Both the position numbers and the translations under genes were made by a program. The notes beneath the pieces are model-generated. The model ran no database searches. It was not told the DNA's origin and saw nothing but the letters and a program-made list of their open reading frames with translations. Shown one piece after another: positions 42,331 through 53,718 of a DNA stretch of 64,000 bases; position 1 is the first letter of the stretch; every line of letters starts with the position of its first letter. Source of the stretch: Taudactylus pleione (taxonomy: Eukaryota > Chordata > Amphibia > Anura > Myobatrachidae); NCBI GenBank assembly GCA_031769625.1, contig JAUIMM010000188.1:5248001-5312000 (forward strand), given 5' to 3'.

Positions 42331-43142
42331 GATCTGAGTTTGTTGTGGACCCCGGGTGGAAATAGGAGCAGACACCTGAACAGATTTAAACTGAAAAGTG
42401 GGTATTTTAATATATGAACTTGCAGACATGTACACGAATAATAAAATAAAGTCCAGAATATTAAGAGGAGGGTGATGATTAGAAACTGTAGTGAAGTATG
42501 TATAGGTAATGTCCAGGTAGTGGCAGAACAAATAAAAGTCTTTGTAATCCAAATGGTCACTGCAAGGCTGCAGACAGTAAAACAGTACTGATTGAAACTG
42601 GTGAGGTGAAATCCGGAGAGGTAATGGAGTAATTAGAATAGCAGCAGCTGATGAATTAAGTGGAGAGTTTGTACTGAGATGTGTGGAAAACAGAGAGCTA
42701 GGTAAATGGAGGCAGTGTAGGTTCAGGGTTAACTGTACACACAGGTCCTTTGGCAGGGAAAGGGTAAATAGAAGGTGCAGGATAGTTCCAGCAGAAGACT
42801 GGGAGCAGGCAGAGCGGTGCAGGCTACTTGGAAGCTGGGATCCAGCAGGAGCACAGGCAAGCACTCAAACAGGCAGGTGTACAGGACCACAGGAACTCTC
42901 TCACAGCATACGCTGTGAAACACGTTGCACTGGCAACCATGGGAAGCTCTGACCTCCCTTAAGTACCCAGTGCAGATTCGTAATAGGTCAGAGAGAGCAT
43001 GTGACACACCAGGACTGGAGCAGATAAGTCACATGACCAGAGGCAAGATATTAGGGTGCTTTGTGTGTACTACTGAGTTCTCATATAGGCCTATGATATT
43101 CTACCCAAACAACTAAGTTATGATATGAATTCAAAGTGACAA

Positions 43143-43962
43143 GTCATGTTACATTTTTGGCATAAATACAGTATAATTTGCAGCGTAGACAGAATGGGTT
43201 TGGAAAACAGAAACAAGGTTTCTTGGAAATTGCCCCCAGTATGTCTGGGCACTGAGAAAAGCGGAAAGGGTTAACAAATAAAGGGGCTTATTTAAAAAAT
43301 GTTGCAAGGTGCACAAATTTTCTTTAGTTATAGAAACCAATCAGATTTTGGCTTTTATTTTCTATACAACTCTGTAGAAATGACAGTGGTAATCCATGCT
43401 TGTCTACTCTCCTGGTACGAGCTAGAGACTCCAGAATTTCTCCAGATCCCGCCCTCTTCCCTAGTGAAGTGGGGTAGGCAGGGATACGATGGCGTGATTT
43501 GCCATCAATCGTATTCTCATAGTTACGTCCCCCTCCCCCACCAGCATGATGCCACTATTTGTGGCATTATTCTGTGGGAGGTGACCATGATTTATAGAAT
43601 CACATTGCCAAAGTCAGTCAGTGTGCTTAGGGGTCGTGAAAGGGGAGGAGCCTCTGTGGGGAGCCAAGAGTGCAGAAGAGGCATAGCCAAGCCCATCTGT
43701 GATGTCACAACCATGCCCACCCTACACATTCAACCTCTTCATGGCAACACGCACCTTATGAATGTGCACCATGATAAAGCATAATAGCGGAGCCTCTAAT
43801 GGCCTTTCCCCCCAGTAACCAGGCCTGCTGGATGTCTCAGTGGCCATCGGTGTGCTATAATTCCATGTTTTTGCTATGTGTTCCAATACGCCACGTTATT
43901 ACATAAGCCTCCCAAACCAACATATTAGTGCTCATTTACAACATTTCATTTAGGAGCAAATT
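43143..43962. other. No recognised gene
   Basis: Mixed sequence with a fragment of a GGGGCTTATTTA-type repeat at 43283. The 161-codon plus-strand frame at 43299-43784 shows no recognisable domain and overlaps that repeat. Confidence 0.3.
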
Positions 43963-44124
43963 GGGGTCTATTTACTAAGCCTTGAATGGAAATAAGGTGA
44001 ATGGAGATAAAGTTCTAGTCAATCAGCTTCTAACTGTCATGTCACAGACTGTGTTTGAAAAATGACAGTTAGGAGCTGGTTGGTGGGCACTTTATCTCCA
44101 TCCAAGGCTTAGTAAATAGACCCC
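43963..44124. mobile_element. GGGGTCTATTTACTAAGCC MITE
   Basis: A 162-bp palindrome; ends GGGGTCTATTTACTAAGCC and GGCTTAGTAAATAGACCCC are exact inverses over 19 bp. Arms AGTCAATCAGCTTCTAACTG and CAGTTAGGAGCTGGTTGG pair. Confidence 0.9.
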
Positions 44125-45273
44125 AAAGTTTCCAATGAACCAAAAACAGTTGGAAAATGAAAAATCGTGTCTGATTCTTTGCTATTTTTACACCTAAATG
44201 CAATGATTGAAGAAAATTCCCAGTGATTTAAGTAAAAGTAAATCCTTTTATGCCAGTGGAAAATAGTTCACTGTTTAATAGCCCATTGTGCTGTACTTTT
44301 TCTAGTACATAAATGACATTATAATCCCATATAGATTGCATAATGTCCTCTTGCTTTTTTACCCAGATTTTTTTCAATTCACATCGCAGTCTATTATATC
44401 AGCAAGTATGACATTTGTAGTGTGTTTTCTTCTTAAAGGGGGGTTATTACCTGCAGATAACTTTACTATGTTGGTTTGTACTTGATTCTCTGCAACTTTG
44501 ACTAGATATAAAAAAATTTTTTAGCTTTTTTGTTTGTTTCTTACTAACGCCTTCATGGAAATGTATTTTCCCATTGATATAACATAAAGCTGATTTTTGG
44601 GTACAATGGAGATATATGCACACAGTTGACCTGTGTTGTATTCAAGGTCAACCTTGATAAACTACTAGATTATTGGTGACAATAGGGTCCAAGGAGTCGC
44701 AAGAGGCTGACATGTCCAGTAGAGTTTCCTCTCTTTAGTTCTCTAGTTGTTCTGAATGAGATGAGGGCTTTTACACAGTCTATGGAGCCTTCTAGTCCTG
44801 AATTGGTGAGGTCTGATATTGCCTTGACTGCTTAAGCATAGGTCGTTACCCTACTGATGGAGCTTCCTACTGATACGCTGATTATATAATGGGATATCAT
44901 GGTTGCAAAGGAACTGTATGGGTCAATATTAATGTACTTAAAAGTAAATGTTGCAGGGATCGATGTATAAAAAAATCTATGAAAGTTGTCTAAAGGTAGG
45001 AATAAAAATCTCTTAAAATTTTACAAAAATTTTCTAAGCCAACTGTAAAAGTACGTAACTTGCCAATGAACAAGTTAGATCTCCGGTTTCCCTCCTGTGA
45101 ATACCACTTAAAATAAGCTACTGTACAAATGAGGAGCAAAACATGAATACAAATAATAATAATATTATTTAACAATAAATTCAAAAGTCAAAAATAGATA
45201 CTCTTTACATTATCAGTGCATCGTTTTATACAATGGAAAAACTTAAAATAATTTTTGTCCCAGCTCATGTTGG
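44125..45273 (-). other. Candidate 3' UTR and downstream flank of CCBE1
   Basis: This AT-rich stretch directly follows the CCBE1 stop codon on the minus strand. No AATAAA was seen in the first few hundred bases; an ATTAAA on the minus strand lies near 44273. The true 3' end cannot be fixed from sequence alone, since CCBE1 transcripts in other vertebrates have long 3' UTRs. Confidence 0.45.
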
Positions 45274-45507
45274 TTAATGGTGGTTTGTTTTATCTGTTCG
45301 TAAGTTCTTTGCCACAGTCCTTTGTTTGTAGTCCTCTCCCGAACCAAAGTCCATTGTGTCATGGTGGTTAGAGAACTCCTGAGGTAAGGGAAACTCTTCA
45401 GCAGAGGAATGTGATCTGCGCCCAAACACTTTGTCCTGAAGTTCTGCAATGTCGTTCCGGATGTCCGCCATCATTAACAACAGGAAGTCAAAGGATCCGG
45501 GGGGCCC
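45274..45507 (-). CDS. CCBE1: CCBE1 terminal coding exon
   Basis: The exon starts after a TTTGCAG acceptor (phase 0) with [19 protein letters not shown] and ends at a stop codon at 45276-45274 (77 residues plus stop). It closes the collagen-like domain, then encodes an amphipathic helical segment ([15 protein letters not shown]) and an acidic tail with [12 protein letters not shown] and MDFGSGEDY. This combination is distinctive for CCBE1, a secreted protein that in other vertebrates promotes ADAMTS3-mediated VEGF-C activation and lymphangiogenesis. The last residues (LRTDKTNHH) differ from the mammalian end as I recall it. The 52-bp minisatellite begins about 240 bp upstream in the adjoining intron. 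Confidence 0.95.
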   Translation of the reverse strand, partial: GPPGSFDFLLLMMADIRNDIAELQDKVFGRRSHSSAEEFPLPQEFSNHHDTMDFGSGEDYKQRTVAKNLRTDKTNHH

Positions 45508-45750
45508 CTGCAAATACACACAGACAATTTTATTTTTATTTTTTTTGCACTGATTATGTGGAAGTTCCTGTTTTATTTATGACACAATAACATAATTGTA
45601 CATAACATTACTATGACTTCCTTGTGCACCAAGACAGTAGTGGGTCCTCCTAATTCTAAAACATATATGGTACCTGCAATGAACTCAATGAACCTCATAC
45701 CAGCAGCACCCTACTGTACATTACACCAGCAATGCCTTCCCACACCTCAT

Positions 45751-47049
45751 ACCAACAGTGCCTTACAGTACAGTATAAAAGGATTGCACTCCCTCACCTC
45801 ATACCAACAGTGCCTTACAGTACAGTATAAAAGCATTGCACTCCCTCACCTCATACCAACAGTGCCTTACAGTACAGTATAAAAGCATTGCACTCCCACA
45901 CCTCATACCAACAGTGCCTTACAGTACAGTATAAAAGGATTGCACTCCCTCACCTCATACCAACAGTGCCTTACAGTACAGTATAAAAGCATTGCACTCC
46001 CTCACCTCATACCAACAGTGCCTTACAGTACAGTATAAAAGCATTGCAGTCCCTCACCTCATACCAACAGTGCCTTACAGTACAGTATAAAAGCATTGCA
46101 CTCCCTCACCTCATACCAACAGTGCCTTACAGTACAGTATAAAAGCATTGCACTCCCTCACCTCATACCAACAGTGCCTTACAGTACAGTATAAAAGGAT
46201 TGCACTCCCTCACCTCATACCAACAGTGCCTTACAGTACAGTATAAAAGCATTGCACTCCCTTACCTCATACCAACAGTGCCTTACAGTACAGTATAAAA
46301 GCATTGCAGTCCCTCACCTCATACCAACAGTGCCTTACAGAACAGTATAAAAGCATTGCACTCCCTCACCTCATACCAACAGTGCCTTACAGTACAGTAT
46401 AAAAGCATTGCACTCCCTCACCTCATACCAACAGTGCCTTACAGTACAGTATAAAGCATTGCACTCCCTCACCTCATACCAACAGTGCCTTACAGTACAG
46501 TATAAAAGGATTGCACTCCCTCACCTCATACCAATAGTGCCTTACAGTACAGTATAAAAGCATTGCACTCCCTCACCTCATACCAACAGTGCCTTACAGT
46601 ACAGTATAAAAGCATTGCACTCCCACACCTCATACCAACAGTGCCTTACAGTACAGTATAAAAGGATTGCACTCCCTCACCTCATACCAACAGTGCCTTA
46701 CAGTACAGTATAAAAGCATTGCACTCCCTCACCTCATACCAACAGTGCCTTACAGTACAGTATAAAAGCATTGCAGTCCCTCACCTCATACCAACAGTGC
46801 CTTACAGTACAGTATAAAAGCATTGCAGTCCCTCACCTCATACCAACAGTGCCTTACAGTACAGTATAAAAGCATTGCACTCCCTCACCTCATACCAACA
46901 GTGCCTTACAGTACAGTATAAAAGCATTGCACTCCCTCACCTCATACCAACAGTTACTTACAGTACAGTATAAAAGCATTGCACTCCCTCACCTCATACC
47001 AACAGTGCCTTACAGTACAGTATAAAAGCATTGCACTCCCTCACCTCAT
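45751..47049. repeat. 52-bp minisatellite, about 25 units
   Basis: Tandem units of 52 bp begin ACCAACAGTGCCTTACAG, continue with TACAGTATAAAAGCATTGC and end ACTCCCTCACCTCAT. Most units differ by 0-2 bases (AGCATT/AGGATT, GCACT/GCAGT); one unit is 51 bp. Every unit has a TATAAAAG word on the plus strand. It sits in the last CCBE1 intron, ~240 bp from the terminal exon. The array grades into diverged CAGCAGTGCCCT repeats on both sides. Confidence 0.97.
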
Positions 47050-47247
47050 ACAAGCAGTGCCCTGTGGAAGCTGTGTGGCCTATAGTAGATTATACCAGCA
47101 GTGACCTATATTACAATATACCAGCAGTGCCCTATATACGATTATACCAGCAGTGCTCTCCCACATCATACCAGCAGTATCCTACAGCACATTATGCCTG
47201 CAATGACCTCATCATTTTTTCAGCACTACCCTACATTATACCACATA
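47050..47247. repeat. Diverged minisatellite flank, left of Tc1
   Basis: Loose repeats of ATTATACCAGCAGTGCCCTA type, clearly related to the 52-bp unit but strongly diverged. The same texture continues right of the Tc1 insertion (48897 to about 49000, and 49780-49930), so the transposon split an old repeat tract. Confidence 0.75.
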
Positions 47248-48894
47248 CAGTCAGGTGCATAAATATTCGGACATTGACAGAATTTTCATATTTTGACCTC
47301 TATTCACCACCACAATGGCTTTGAAATGAAACAAACAAGATGTGCTTTAACTGCAGACTTTCAGATTTAATTTGAGGGTAATTACATCCAAATCAGGTGA
47401 ACGGTGTAAGAATTACAATGGTTTCTATATGTGCCTCCCACTTTTTAAGGGGCCAAAAGTAATGGGACTATCAACTCAAAAGCTATTTCATGGACAGGTG
47501 TGGGCTATTCCCTCGTTATTTCATTATCAATTAAGCAGGTAAAAGGTCTGGAGTTGATTCTAGGTGTGACATTTGCATTTGGAATCAGTTGCTGTCGACT
47601 CTCAATATGAGATCCAAAGAGCTGTCACTATCAGTGAAGCAAGCCATCATTAGGCTGAAAAATCTAAACAAACCCATCAAAGATAGCAAAAACATTAGGT
47701 GTGGCCAAATCAACTGTTTGGAACATTCTTAAAAAGAAAGAACGCACCAGAGAGCTCAGCAACACCAAAAGACCCGAAAGACCACGGAAAACAACTGTGG
47801 TGGATGACAGAAGAATTATTTCCCTGGTGAAGAAAAATCCCTTCACAACAGTTGGCCAAATCAAGAACACTCTCCAGGAGGTAGGTGTATATGTGTCAAA
47901 GTCAACAATCAAGAGAAGACTTCACAAGAGTGAATATAGAGGGTTCACCACAAGATGTAAACCATTGGTGAGCCACAAAAACAGGAAGACCAGATTAGAG
48001 TTTGCCAAACAACATCTAAAAAAGCCATTACAGTTCTGGAACAACATCCTATGGACAGATGAGACAAAGATCAACTTGTACCAGAGTGATGGGAAGAGAA
48101 GAGTATGGTGAAGGAAAGGAACTGCTCATGATCCAAAACATACCACCTCATCAGTGAAGCATGGTGGTGGTAGTGTTATGGCGTGGGCATGTATGGCTGC
48201 CAATGGAACTGGTTCCCTTGTATTTATTGATGATGTGACTGCTGACAAAAGCAGTAGAATGAATTCTGAAGTGTTTCGGGCAATATTATATGCTCATATT
48301 CAGTCAAATGCTTCAGAACTCATTGGACGGCGCTTCACAGTGCAGATGGACAATAACCCTGCATACTGCAAAAGCAACCAAAGAGTTTTTTAAGGCTAAA
48401 AAGTGGAATGTTATGCAATGGCCAAGTCAATCCCCTGACCTGAATCCGATTGAGCATGCAGTTCACTTGATGAAGACAAAACTGAAGGGAAAATGCCCCA
48501 AGAACAAGCAGGAACTGAAGACATTTGCAGTAGAGGCCTGGCAGAGCATCACCAGGGATGAAACCCAGTGTCTGGTGATGTCTATGCGTTCCAGACTTCA
48601 GGCTGTAATTGCCTGCAAAGGATTTGCAACAAAGTATTAAAAAGTGAAAGTTAGATTTAGGATTGTTTAGTTTGTCCCATTACTTTTGGCCCCTTAAAAA
48701 GTGGGAGGCACATATAGAAACCGTTGTAATTCCTACACCGTTCACATGATTTGGATGTAATTACCCTCAAATTAAATCTGAAAGTCTGCAGTTAAAGCAC
48801 ATCTTGTTTGTTTCATTTCAAAGCCATTGTGGTGGTGAATAGAGGCCAAAATATGAAAATTCTGTCAATGTCCCAATATTTATGCACCTGACTG
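47248..48894 (+). mobile_element. Near-complete Tc1-like transposon, 1,647 bp
   Basis: Both ends are present: 221-bp terminal inverted repeats at 47248-47468 and 48674-48894 start CAGTCAGGTGCATAAATATT. A TA lies on each side (47246-47247 and 48895-48896). A damaged transposase gene lies between. The length and long inverted repeats fit the IR/DR-type Tc1 group. It sits in the last intron of CCBE1, opposite in orientation to the gene. Confidence 0.95.
47607..48640 (+). pseudogene. Tc1-like transposase, three disabling lesions
   Basis: The start MRSKELSLSVKQAII is at 47607. The paired-type DNA-binding region includes AKSTVWNILKKKERTRELS and RPRKTT, with STIKRRLHKSEYRG after it. The catalytic core has ILWTDETKINLY (first Asp), FTVQMDNNP (second Asp) and SQSPDLNPIEHA (Glu), the DD34E arrangement. 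It ends CKGFATKY. Lesions visible: a small deletion and frameshift near 47685, an in-frame TGA at 48109-48111 where relatives have arginine (likely CGA to TGA), and a 1-base frameshift near 48372. All three catalytic residues survive. Confidence 0.92.
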
Positions 48895-48896
48895 TA

Positions 48897-49960
48897 TATT
48901 ATACAGTAGTGCCCTCCTGCACATTAAACTAGCTGTGCCCTCACACACTGCACCATCAGTGCCATCCAGGTTATTATGCCACCAGTGCTATATTACATAT
49001 TATGGGGCCTATTAATCATAACTTAATTTTTACAAAAGCAGGTGAAAATACACTTTTTTACCTGCAATTGTAAAAATTAAGTTATCGGGCCATTTATCAA
49101 GATATCGCCTACTTACCTTCCTCTCCCAGATTGGTCCGCTGTCCGCATACACTAGTATGGGGACAGAATTCATCAAGCTCAGAACATATATTATTTTCGG
49201 AGCTTGACTGCGGGAGCATTTTTCAACTCCAGATGGCGAATGCTCCTGCTCCTGCTCTGGGCTCGCAATCCGCTCCTTCCCTATGGTAAGGAGGTCCGGG
49301 TTGCTCCTGTCCGGCTCCTTCCGCCGGACGTCGGGGCCCTGTAGGTAGCGCATCTGTGTGCGTTCTGCCCTCCACTGCCCATTGCGGCTGTGATGGGGGG
49401 CTCCAGCTGGCAACCTTGCCCTGTAAGATTGCACCTGGCTGCCCAGAGACCACCCTCCCTGCCGGCTCTACTGACCCCAGTGTTCCTAACAAATGCCAGT
49501 GGTGGCAACAGGTGGTTAGCGTCAATTTGATTGGTTGGGGCCCCCACAACTTAGTTGCACCGGGGGCCCCCACAAGTTTTAATCCGGCCCTGAATAATGC
49601 TATTTAAAGCATTTTAACGGCTTTACAGTTTCAAACATTACCATCCTGTTAGAAATGATAAAGCCGACACTGTTAAAATGCTTTAAATTGCCTTACTAAC
49701 ATGTCAGCATTCTGGGTTCGACCTCTCTGTGTCCTTGTGAGTGTCGACATTTTAACTGTCAGACTCAAATACCCAACCCATATTATACCATCAATGACCT
49801 CACACATTATATTAGCTATGATCTTACACATTATGCCAGCAGTGCCCTGCAGCACCTTATACCAGCAGTGCCATCCCACAAAGTTATATCAGCAATATCC
49901 TCCTGAAGACTATACTAGCTTAATACTGCACATGAGCTGGATAAGGCATACTGTAGAGAA
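48897..49960. repeat. Diverged minisatellite with truncated MITE
   Basis: Left and right parts (48897-49005, 49770-49930) are CACCAGTGC/CAGCAGTGCC repeats related to the 52-bp array. Between them, 49008-49240 is a truncated GGGGCCTATTAATCATAAC MITE with inverted TTAATTTTTACAA/TTGTAAAAATTAA arms. 49450-49590 is GC-rich, with GGGGGCCCCCACAA words. No gene is seen. Confidence 0.55.
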
Positions 49961-50025
49961 GAGAGGTCACGTGTGTTGAAACATATTTCTGCCCTTTACC
50001 GTTAACCTAAAATACCCCCCATTGC

Positions 50026-50623
50026 ACCTCATTCCGAGTCGGTCGTTGCGGCCGCTCGGTCGTAAGGGAAAAGGGGCCGGATATGCAAATGAAGTGCTCG
50101 CAAGTTGCATCGTTAAGATGGGATCGTTAGCTGGACGAGCGAGGGGAGGATGCGGCAGTAAGACTAAAAACACGCCCCCTTCTCGTTCGCAATACACGTC
50201 ATCTCCGGGCATATAAGGATTAATCGAGACCATCGGGAACCATCGGAGCTGGTCGTAGAGCTTAAGGTTGACCATACCCTCTCTTAAGCACTACGATCAA
50301 GTCAGTGTCAAAACCTCCCATGTCACATGTGCCATGACACTACTTAGTTAATTATGCACTCCCATAAAACGCCGTTTGCATAGTCAGGCACGCCTGCGTT
50401 CGGATCTCCACTCCCCCGTTCACAAGCACCTTCCCCTGTTACCACCCACAAACGCCTCATCCTGTCACTCAAACTAACGACCTGGCCAAGTTGAAGGAGA
50501 GACAAATTTCCGATTGCAACAGCTAGTTTGCGCACGCGCATTGCGAGACTTATGCATGCGCTGTTTTGCGAACATCGGTGGTTACGACTGAGCGGCCGCT
50601 TACGACGGACTCTGAATGAGGTC
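50026..50623. mobile_element. MITE related to the 31122 copy
   Basis: Ends CCTCATTCCGAGTCGGTCG and GACTCTGAATGAGG are imperfect inverses. The interior shares long stretches with 31122-31713 (GTTAATTATGCAC, CACGCCTGCGTTCGGATCTC, CACCTTCCCCTGTTACCACC). It is a sister copy with altered termini, inside the last CCBE1 intron. Confidence 0.75.
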
Positions 50624-50869
50624 CTTAAATGCTCTCAAATATGATGAGATTCCATCCATATGTTTTATAAGCATCAAAGGGGTAAAAACTTTTCTTTTTT
50701 TTTTATTAATACGCTGAGGAAGGGGGGAGTATATTTTATATTTTTGAGAATGTGGACAAAAATTAATTCAGTCCGAAGTCTATCGCACAATTACCCTATG
50801 AACCGTACCACTATGCAGCTTCTCCGTATAATTGTGTTTTTTATCCAAGCCGCCGTAATTTGTAAATAA

Positions 50870-51420
50870 AAAACATATTGTATCTGAACATTCGTACTTT
50901 ATGGGGTGGTTCTAAATAGCATTATGAAACCCAGAGATAAATGTATGCAGAAATACCCAGGAGAAAAGCGCACAGTTGTAGTAATAAAACCACAAGGTAG
51001 ATTTAATTGTAAAATAAAAGTCTGATCATAAAAATGATATCTAATGAATAATAAGCTGCGTGTTCTTTTCTTTCAAAGTAAAAAATAGTATAAGCGGAAT
51101 GCATCCTCTCCTGATAATATGGCGTTCCTGACTTTCTCCCCCGAATCGCTGGCAATAATCGTCTTTCCAGCCCATCGCTAGCTCATATGCTGAATTTATA
51201 TTGCATCTTATTTCTGTATTTCTATCCCTCCTGGAAGTTTGATTTAGGGGTCGCTAGATCCCCTCCGGTTCAAAGCTTAACACGCATGAGCGGGAGTGCA
51301 TACAATAGAAACTCCTCACCGGCTGCAATTACAGTATTTTAGTGCCCATGTCTATTCAAATTAAAAACAGTAATTAAATATCTGCGAGGAGATTAGAATG
51401 TCCCTGAGCCTCCTAAGATA
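50870..51420. other. Unique intronic segment beside a CCBE1 exon
   Basis: Repeat-poor, AT-rich sequence in the intron just 3' (in gene sense) of the 51479-51514 exon. It contains TAATTAAAT- and ATTTAATTGTAAA-like words. Could be a conserved non-coding element, but only alignment could show it. Confidence 0.3.
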
Positions 51421-51478
51421 CATGTATACAACCAGTTCTGTGATGTACGGATCTCAGCAGATAGCGCTTGGAACTCAC

Positions 51479-51514
51479 CGGGAGACCTCTTGGACCAGGA
51501 GCTCCTCTGTCACC
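51479..51514 (-). CDS. CCBE1: CCBE1 collagen exon, 36 bp (GDRGAPGPRGLP)
   Basis: A 36-bp, phase 0 exon with acceptor TTTTCCTAG and donor GTGAGT. It encodes four Gly-X-Y triplets, GDR GAP GPR GLP. It joins the terminal exon without breaking the triplet register (…GLP|GPPGSF). Too short for gene finders that ignore homology. The intron to the terminal exon is 5,971 bp and contains the minisatellite and a full-length Tc1 copy. Confidence 0.93.
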
Positions 51515-52546
51515 CTAGGAAAACAAAATAAATATTTGTTTAAATGGATAGTAACACTTGCGTTCTTCTTCTTCTCACATTAGATACCAATATCGCAATT
51601 TAAAAAAATAAATAAATAAATAAAATAAAATTTGAATCGTGCAGTTTCACACTTTTTTTTACCACTTTTTAAAAATTTTCTTGAAAAAAAAAATTACCAT
51701 TTATACAGTTCGTTCCCATCCTTTTAGCCTACTTCTTACTATCATCTAAATACTGCACTTGCCTAATTCGGGAATCTCCTGAATATTCCAGAAGAGTAGG
51801 GCCACCTGCGGATCCCGTTATGGTTTCTTCAGAAGTAAGTGGGGTTATGCCTTAATGAAGCGGTTTGATGCAAACCATGTCGTCATCGCCCGGCTGTGTG
51901 ACAAGACATCATGACTACTCTGAATGATGACTGGAGTCACTGTTATGCCACAGTTGCCCTTGGATCCAACCCCTGGGAGGTCCAAATAGGGTAGATAAGT
52001 GTGCTTTTCTAAATGGTTAAGAATATAGGGCCTGATGCACAGTTGAAATTGGTCATAAATAACTGATGTAACTTAATACAATTCAAATGCTTAATGTTGC
52101 ATCAATGTCCATAGTGTATTCTAACCTTCGAGCCTAAGCAGTTTTCCCACCCATCAAGAATTGCTTCCCAATATATTTCCCCTTACTGACATTGGGCCAC
52201 TGGTCTAGATTGGGAGGCAAATGTATAAATAATGCAAAAAGAGCAAAAACAGCCAATATAGCAAGGCCCATTCATCATATGTCAGAAGAAAGTCTCTAGC
52301 CCGCCCCGAGGAGGTCACAGCACTGTCCAGCGGTCAGAAGATGACCACTATCAGCCTGCGTGATGCCAGATGTAAGCTACAAACTCATTTTATTTGTGTG
52401 TGTGTGCGCAAATTGGTCCGTGTGACTCTATCTCCGATTTCTTTTGGGTAGACAGAATAGCAGCGGGTATGGCCAAGCCAATGAGGCATTCCACTATTGA
52501 TCTGCTGGAGGTAGGACATGATAAAATAGTCATTTAGTACACATAC

Positions 52547-52582
52547 CTTCAATCCGTCCTTCCCTGGAGCTCCGGGTGGGCC
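52547..52582 (-). CDS. CCBE1: CCBE1 collagen exon, 36 bp (GPPGAPGKDGLK)
   Basis: A 36-bp, phase 0 exon, acceptor CTCATGTAG and donor GTATGT, encoding GPP GAP GKD GLK. The acceptor lacks a strong pyrimidine tract in the last bases (CTGGTTTCTCATGTAG), a minor oddity. Identical in size and register to the next exon, consistent with collagen exon duplication. Introns are 483 bp upstream and 1,032 bp downstream. Confidence 0.93.
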
Positions 52583-53065
52583 CTACATGAGAAACCAGAT
52601 TATTTTAGGACACTGCAATCCCAAAAATGTGTAGAGTACAAAATAAATAAAGGACCACTGGACCCCAAAACCAGGAATTATCAGATATGAATCATAAAAG
52701 TAAAATAAATTATTCTGTGTTAACCTGACGGTACAGCGCTTTTAAAAATGTATTCTCCCACCCCCTAATTATTGACATCATCTTTCGCATATATAGCATG
52801 TTCCTAACGGGATCTAATGTAGATGAGAATGCTGAGATGTCATTAGCCACGCCCCTGTGTAAGAATCCTCAACCCTACAATGTGCATTATGTAAAACAAG
52901 GCTGTCCAGCTGTCAGTCTAACACTGCCTGCTTAGCTAGAGAAGCCCCTCCCTCCTAAAACAGAGAACAGGGTGGGCTGATCGAGTTGACATGCTCAGTT
53001 ATTTTATGTATACGTATTTCATACATTAGCTTTAGTTGCTCTTTAAATGCCTGCACAATACTCAC

Positions 53066-53205
53066 CACAGGGCCTCTCTTCCCTTGTTTAACATAGGATA
53101 TCTCAGGAGATGGTCCCATTGGTCCCATAAATCCTCGGGGGCCTGGTGGTCCAGGAGGTCCGGGTATACCGGATTGTCCGGCACTTCCTTTGGGACCAGG
53201 TAATC
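53066..53205 (-). CDS. CCBE1: CCBE1 main collagen exon with interruption
   Basis: A 140-bp exon, acceptor CCTCAAAG, donor GTGAGT. The first two bases complete a split glycine codon from the preceding exon. It encodes [15 protein letters not shown]-type register ([30 protein letters not shown]) followed by the non-collagenous interruption [11 protein letters not shown] and then GPV. The same interruption between two collagen blocks is a hallmark of CCBE1 (mammals have a PDLSHIKQGRR-like stretch). Triplet number before the interruption, counted with the previous exon, is 15, as I recall for human CCBE1. Confidence 0.95.
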
Positions 53206-53433
53206 CTTTGAGGAACAAAATCAACATATGATCAAGTCCTAGAAATGATAATATGATGATAACATATTCTGCATAGTAAAAATGGTGAGCGTGAGCAGTA
53301 TTTACGTATTGCAGTATTAAGCACATGATGGGAGATGTATCAATGTCAGCGTGCTGCTAGCATTTATCAAGTACATTGTATAAAATGATAGATAGAAGCT
53401 GATTAGTTGCTTTAGACACTTCTCCATTCGGTA

Positions 53434-53712
53434 TTATTATTATTATCCTTTATTTATATGGCGTCACAAGTGTTCCGCAGCCCCTTACAAAGTACATAAA
53501 GAAATAATTTGACAACTGACTTACAGTACAAAATAGGACAAGGACATGGATAATATACATTGATACATAAGTGACCATAACACCCAGATATGCAACAGAG
53601 CGTAAGCAACCAAGTGTTAGGTGCCCTGGAGGGGGGTAAGAAGTAGGCTAAAAGAAAAGTAAGGAGAAGCACAAGAGGGTAGAGGCCCTGCTCGTAAGAG
53701 CTTACATTCTAC
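53434..53712 (-). mobile_element. LINE 3' tail (L2/CR1-like), minus strand
   Basis: On the minus strand the sequence begins GAATGTAAGCTCTTACGAGC, continues GAGGGCCTCTACC-like (AGGGCC), and ends with GTGACGCCATATAAATAAAG and an (AAT)n tail at 53432-53445. It is in the CCBE1 intron between 53206 and 56670. Confidence 0.6.
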
Positions 53713-53718
53713 CCGCTC

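Larger units (their letters stand above)
38618..43142 (-). mobile_element. Inactive Ty3/gypsy retrotransposon, chromovirus type
   Basis: Minus-strand coding blocks run in the normal Gag-protease-RT-RNase H-integrase-chromodomain order. Lesions are spread over the length: protease D to N, a residue missing from the RT catalytic motif, an integrase core deletion, and numerous frameshifts. A chromodomain at the C-terminus places it in the chromoviruses, which are common in amphibian and fish genomes. A 5' LTR is likely between about 43142 and 42400, since this contains promoter-like TTAAG and the usual leader just before gag, but no matching 3' LTR was recognised. Confidence 0.85.

Noticed and set aside
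42331..42864. N-terminal extension of the 329-codon minus-strand frame as Gag
   Set aside because: Gag similarity starts at MDSAMGQES near 42303; the upstream part has leader/LTR composition without motifs.
45751..47049. Regular array considered as CRISPR-like
   Set aside because: There are no unique spacers; the whole 52-bp unit is repeated, and the context is a vertebrate intron.
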